From Acanthosoma haemorrhoidale (Eukaryota > Arthropoda > Insecta > Hemiptera > Acanthosomatidae): a stretch of 64,000 nt of DNA. The DNA lies in contig OV884012.1 of assembly GCA_930367205.1 (NCBI GenBank), positions 60,595,239 through 60,659,238 on the forward strand, given 5' to 3'. The notes beneath the pieces are model-generated. The model did not search any database, was not told the DNA's origin, and worked only from the letters and a program-made list of their open reading frames with translations. A program made the translations under genes and the position numbers. Shown piece by piece: positions 63,819-64,000 of the stretch. Position 1 is the stretch's first letter. Every line of letters starts with the position of its first letter.

Positions 63819-64000
63819 ACCTCTTATGTATGGAACATTTTCCTTGAACTGATTGCATCTTCAGTATTTTGCCGAGCTTTAAGTGCGAGACATTACTTTA
63901 TTTATTATTATTATTTTGACGGTATGTTACCTTTGTGTAGCCAACATCTCTAGACATATTTTGTTTTTTTCATTTTTTATCTCAGAAAATAAAATTGTGG

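Noticed and set aside
1..64000. CRISPR arrays, prokaryotic operons, phage genes
   Set aside because: No regularly spaced repeats, no packed reading frames and no bacterial signals; the recognisable elements are eukaryotic transposons.

Overview
This 64 kb window looks like AT-rich, non-coding animal nuclear DNA, most likely from an insect or another arthropod. The case is indirect. No bacterial operon, Shine-Dalgarno-led reading frame, rRNA, tRNA or CRISPR array is visible. Open frames are short, the longest about 150 codons. The recognisable pieces are decayed eukaryotic transposons: jockey-clade LINE 3' ends, two other LINE reverse-transcriptase C-termini, a dead Tc1-type transposase, tRNA-like SINE heads and a hAT-type non-autonomous element. 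A hemipteran host is only a guess.

Layout. 1-6.4 kb: AT-rich DNA, nothing coding. 6.43-6.87 kb: first jockey-like LINE 3' end (minus). 7.5-8.45 kb: Tc1 transposase pseudogene (plus). 12.53-13.0 kb: second LINE 3' end (minus), followed by a moderately GC-rich, motif-rich block to 13.56 kb. 15.4 kb: tRNA-like SINE head (minus). 18.8-19.1 kb: third LINE 3' end (plus). 19.66-20.04 kb: a different decayed LINE with a poly(A) tail (minus). 22.27-22.64 kb: another LINE C-terminus (minus). 26.1-27.5 kb: a GC-rich island. 33.7-35.1 kb: a composite repeat cluster with an almost perfect inverted repeat. 53.0 kb: a tail-only LINE copy. 53.5-54.0 and 55.45-55.85 kb: GC-rich blocks that look like candidate cis-regulatory DNA. 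56.6-56.8 kb: an unrecognised coding-like fragment with a nearby AATAAA. 59.3 kb: SINE head. 60.44-61.09 kb: the longest LINE copy. 62.600-63.810 kb: an intact-looking 1,211 bp hAT-type element with a perfect 8 bp target-site duplication.

I find no intact protein-coding gene. The window is best read as intergenic or long-intron DNA in which old transposons sit among occasional GC-rich blocks that may be regulatory. I did not find a new multi-gene system. The most distinctive structures are the hAT-type element with an internal CpG-dense box, the 33.7-35.1 kb repeat cluster and the set of LINE 3' ends. Boundaries of decayed repeats are approximate because they were read by eye.
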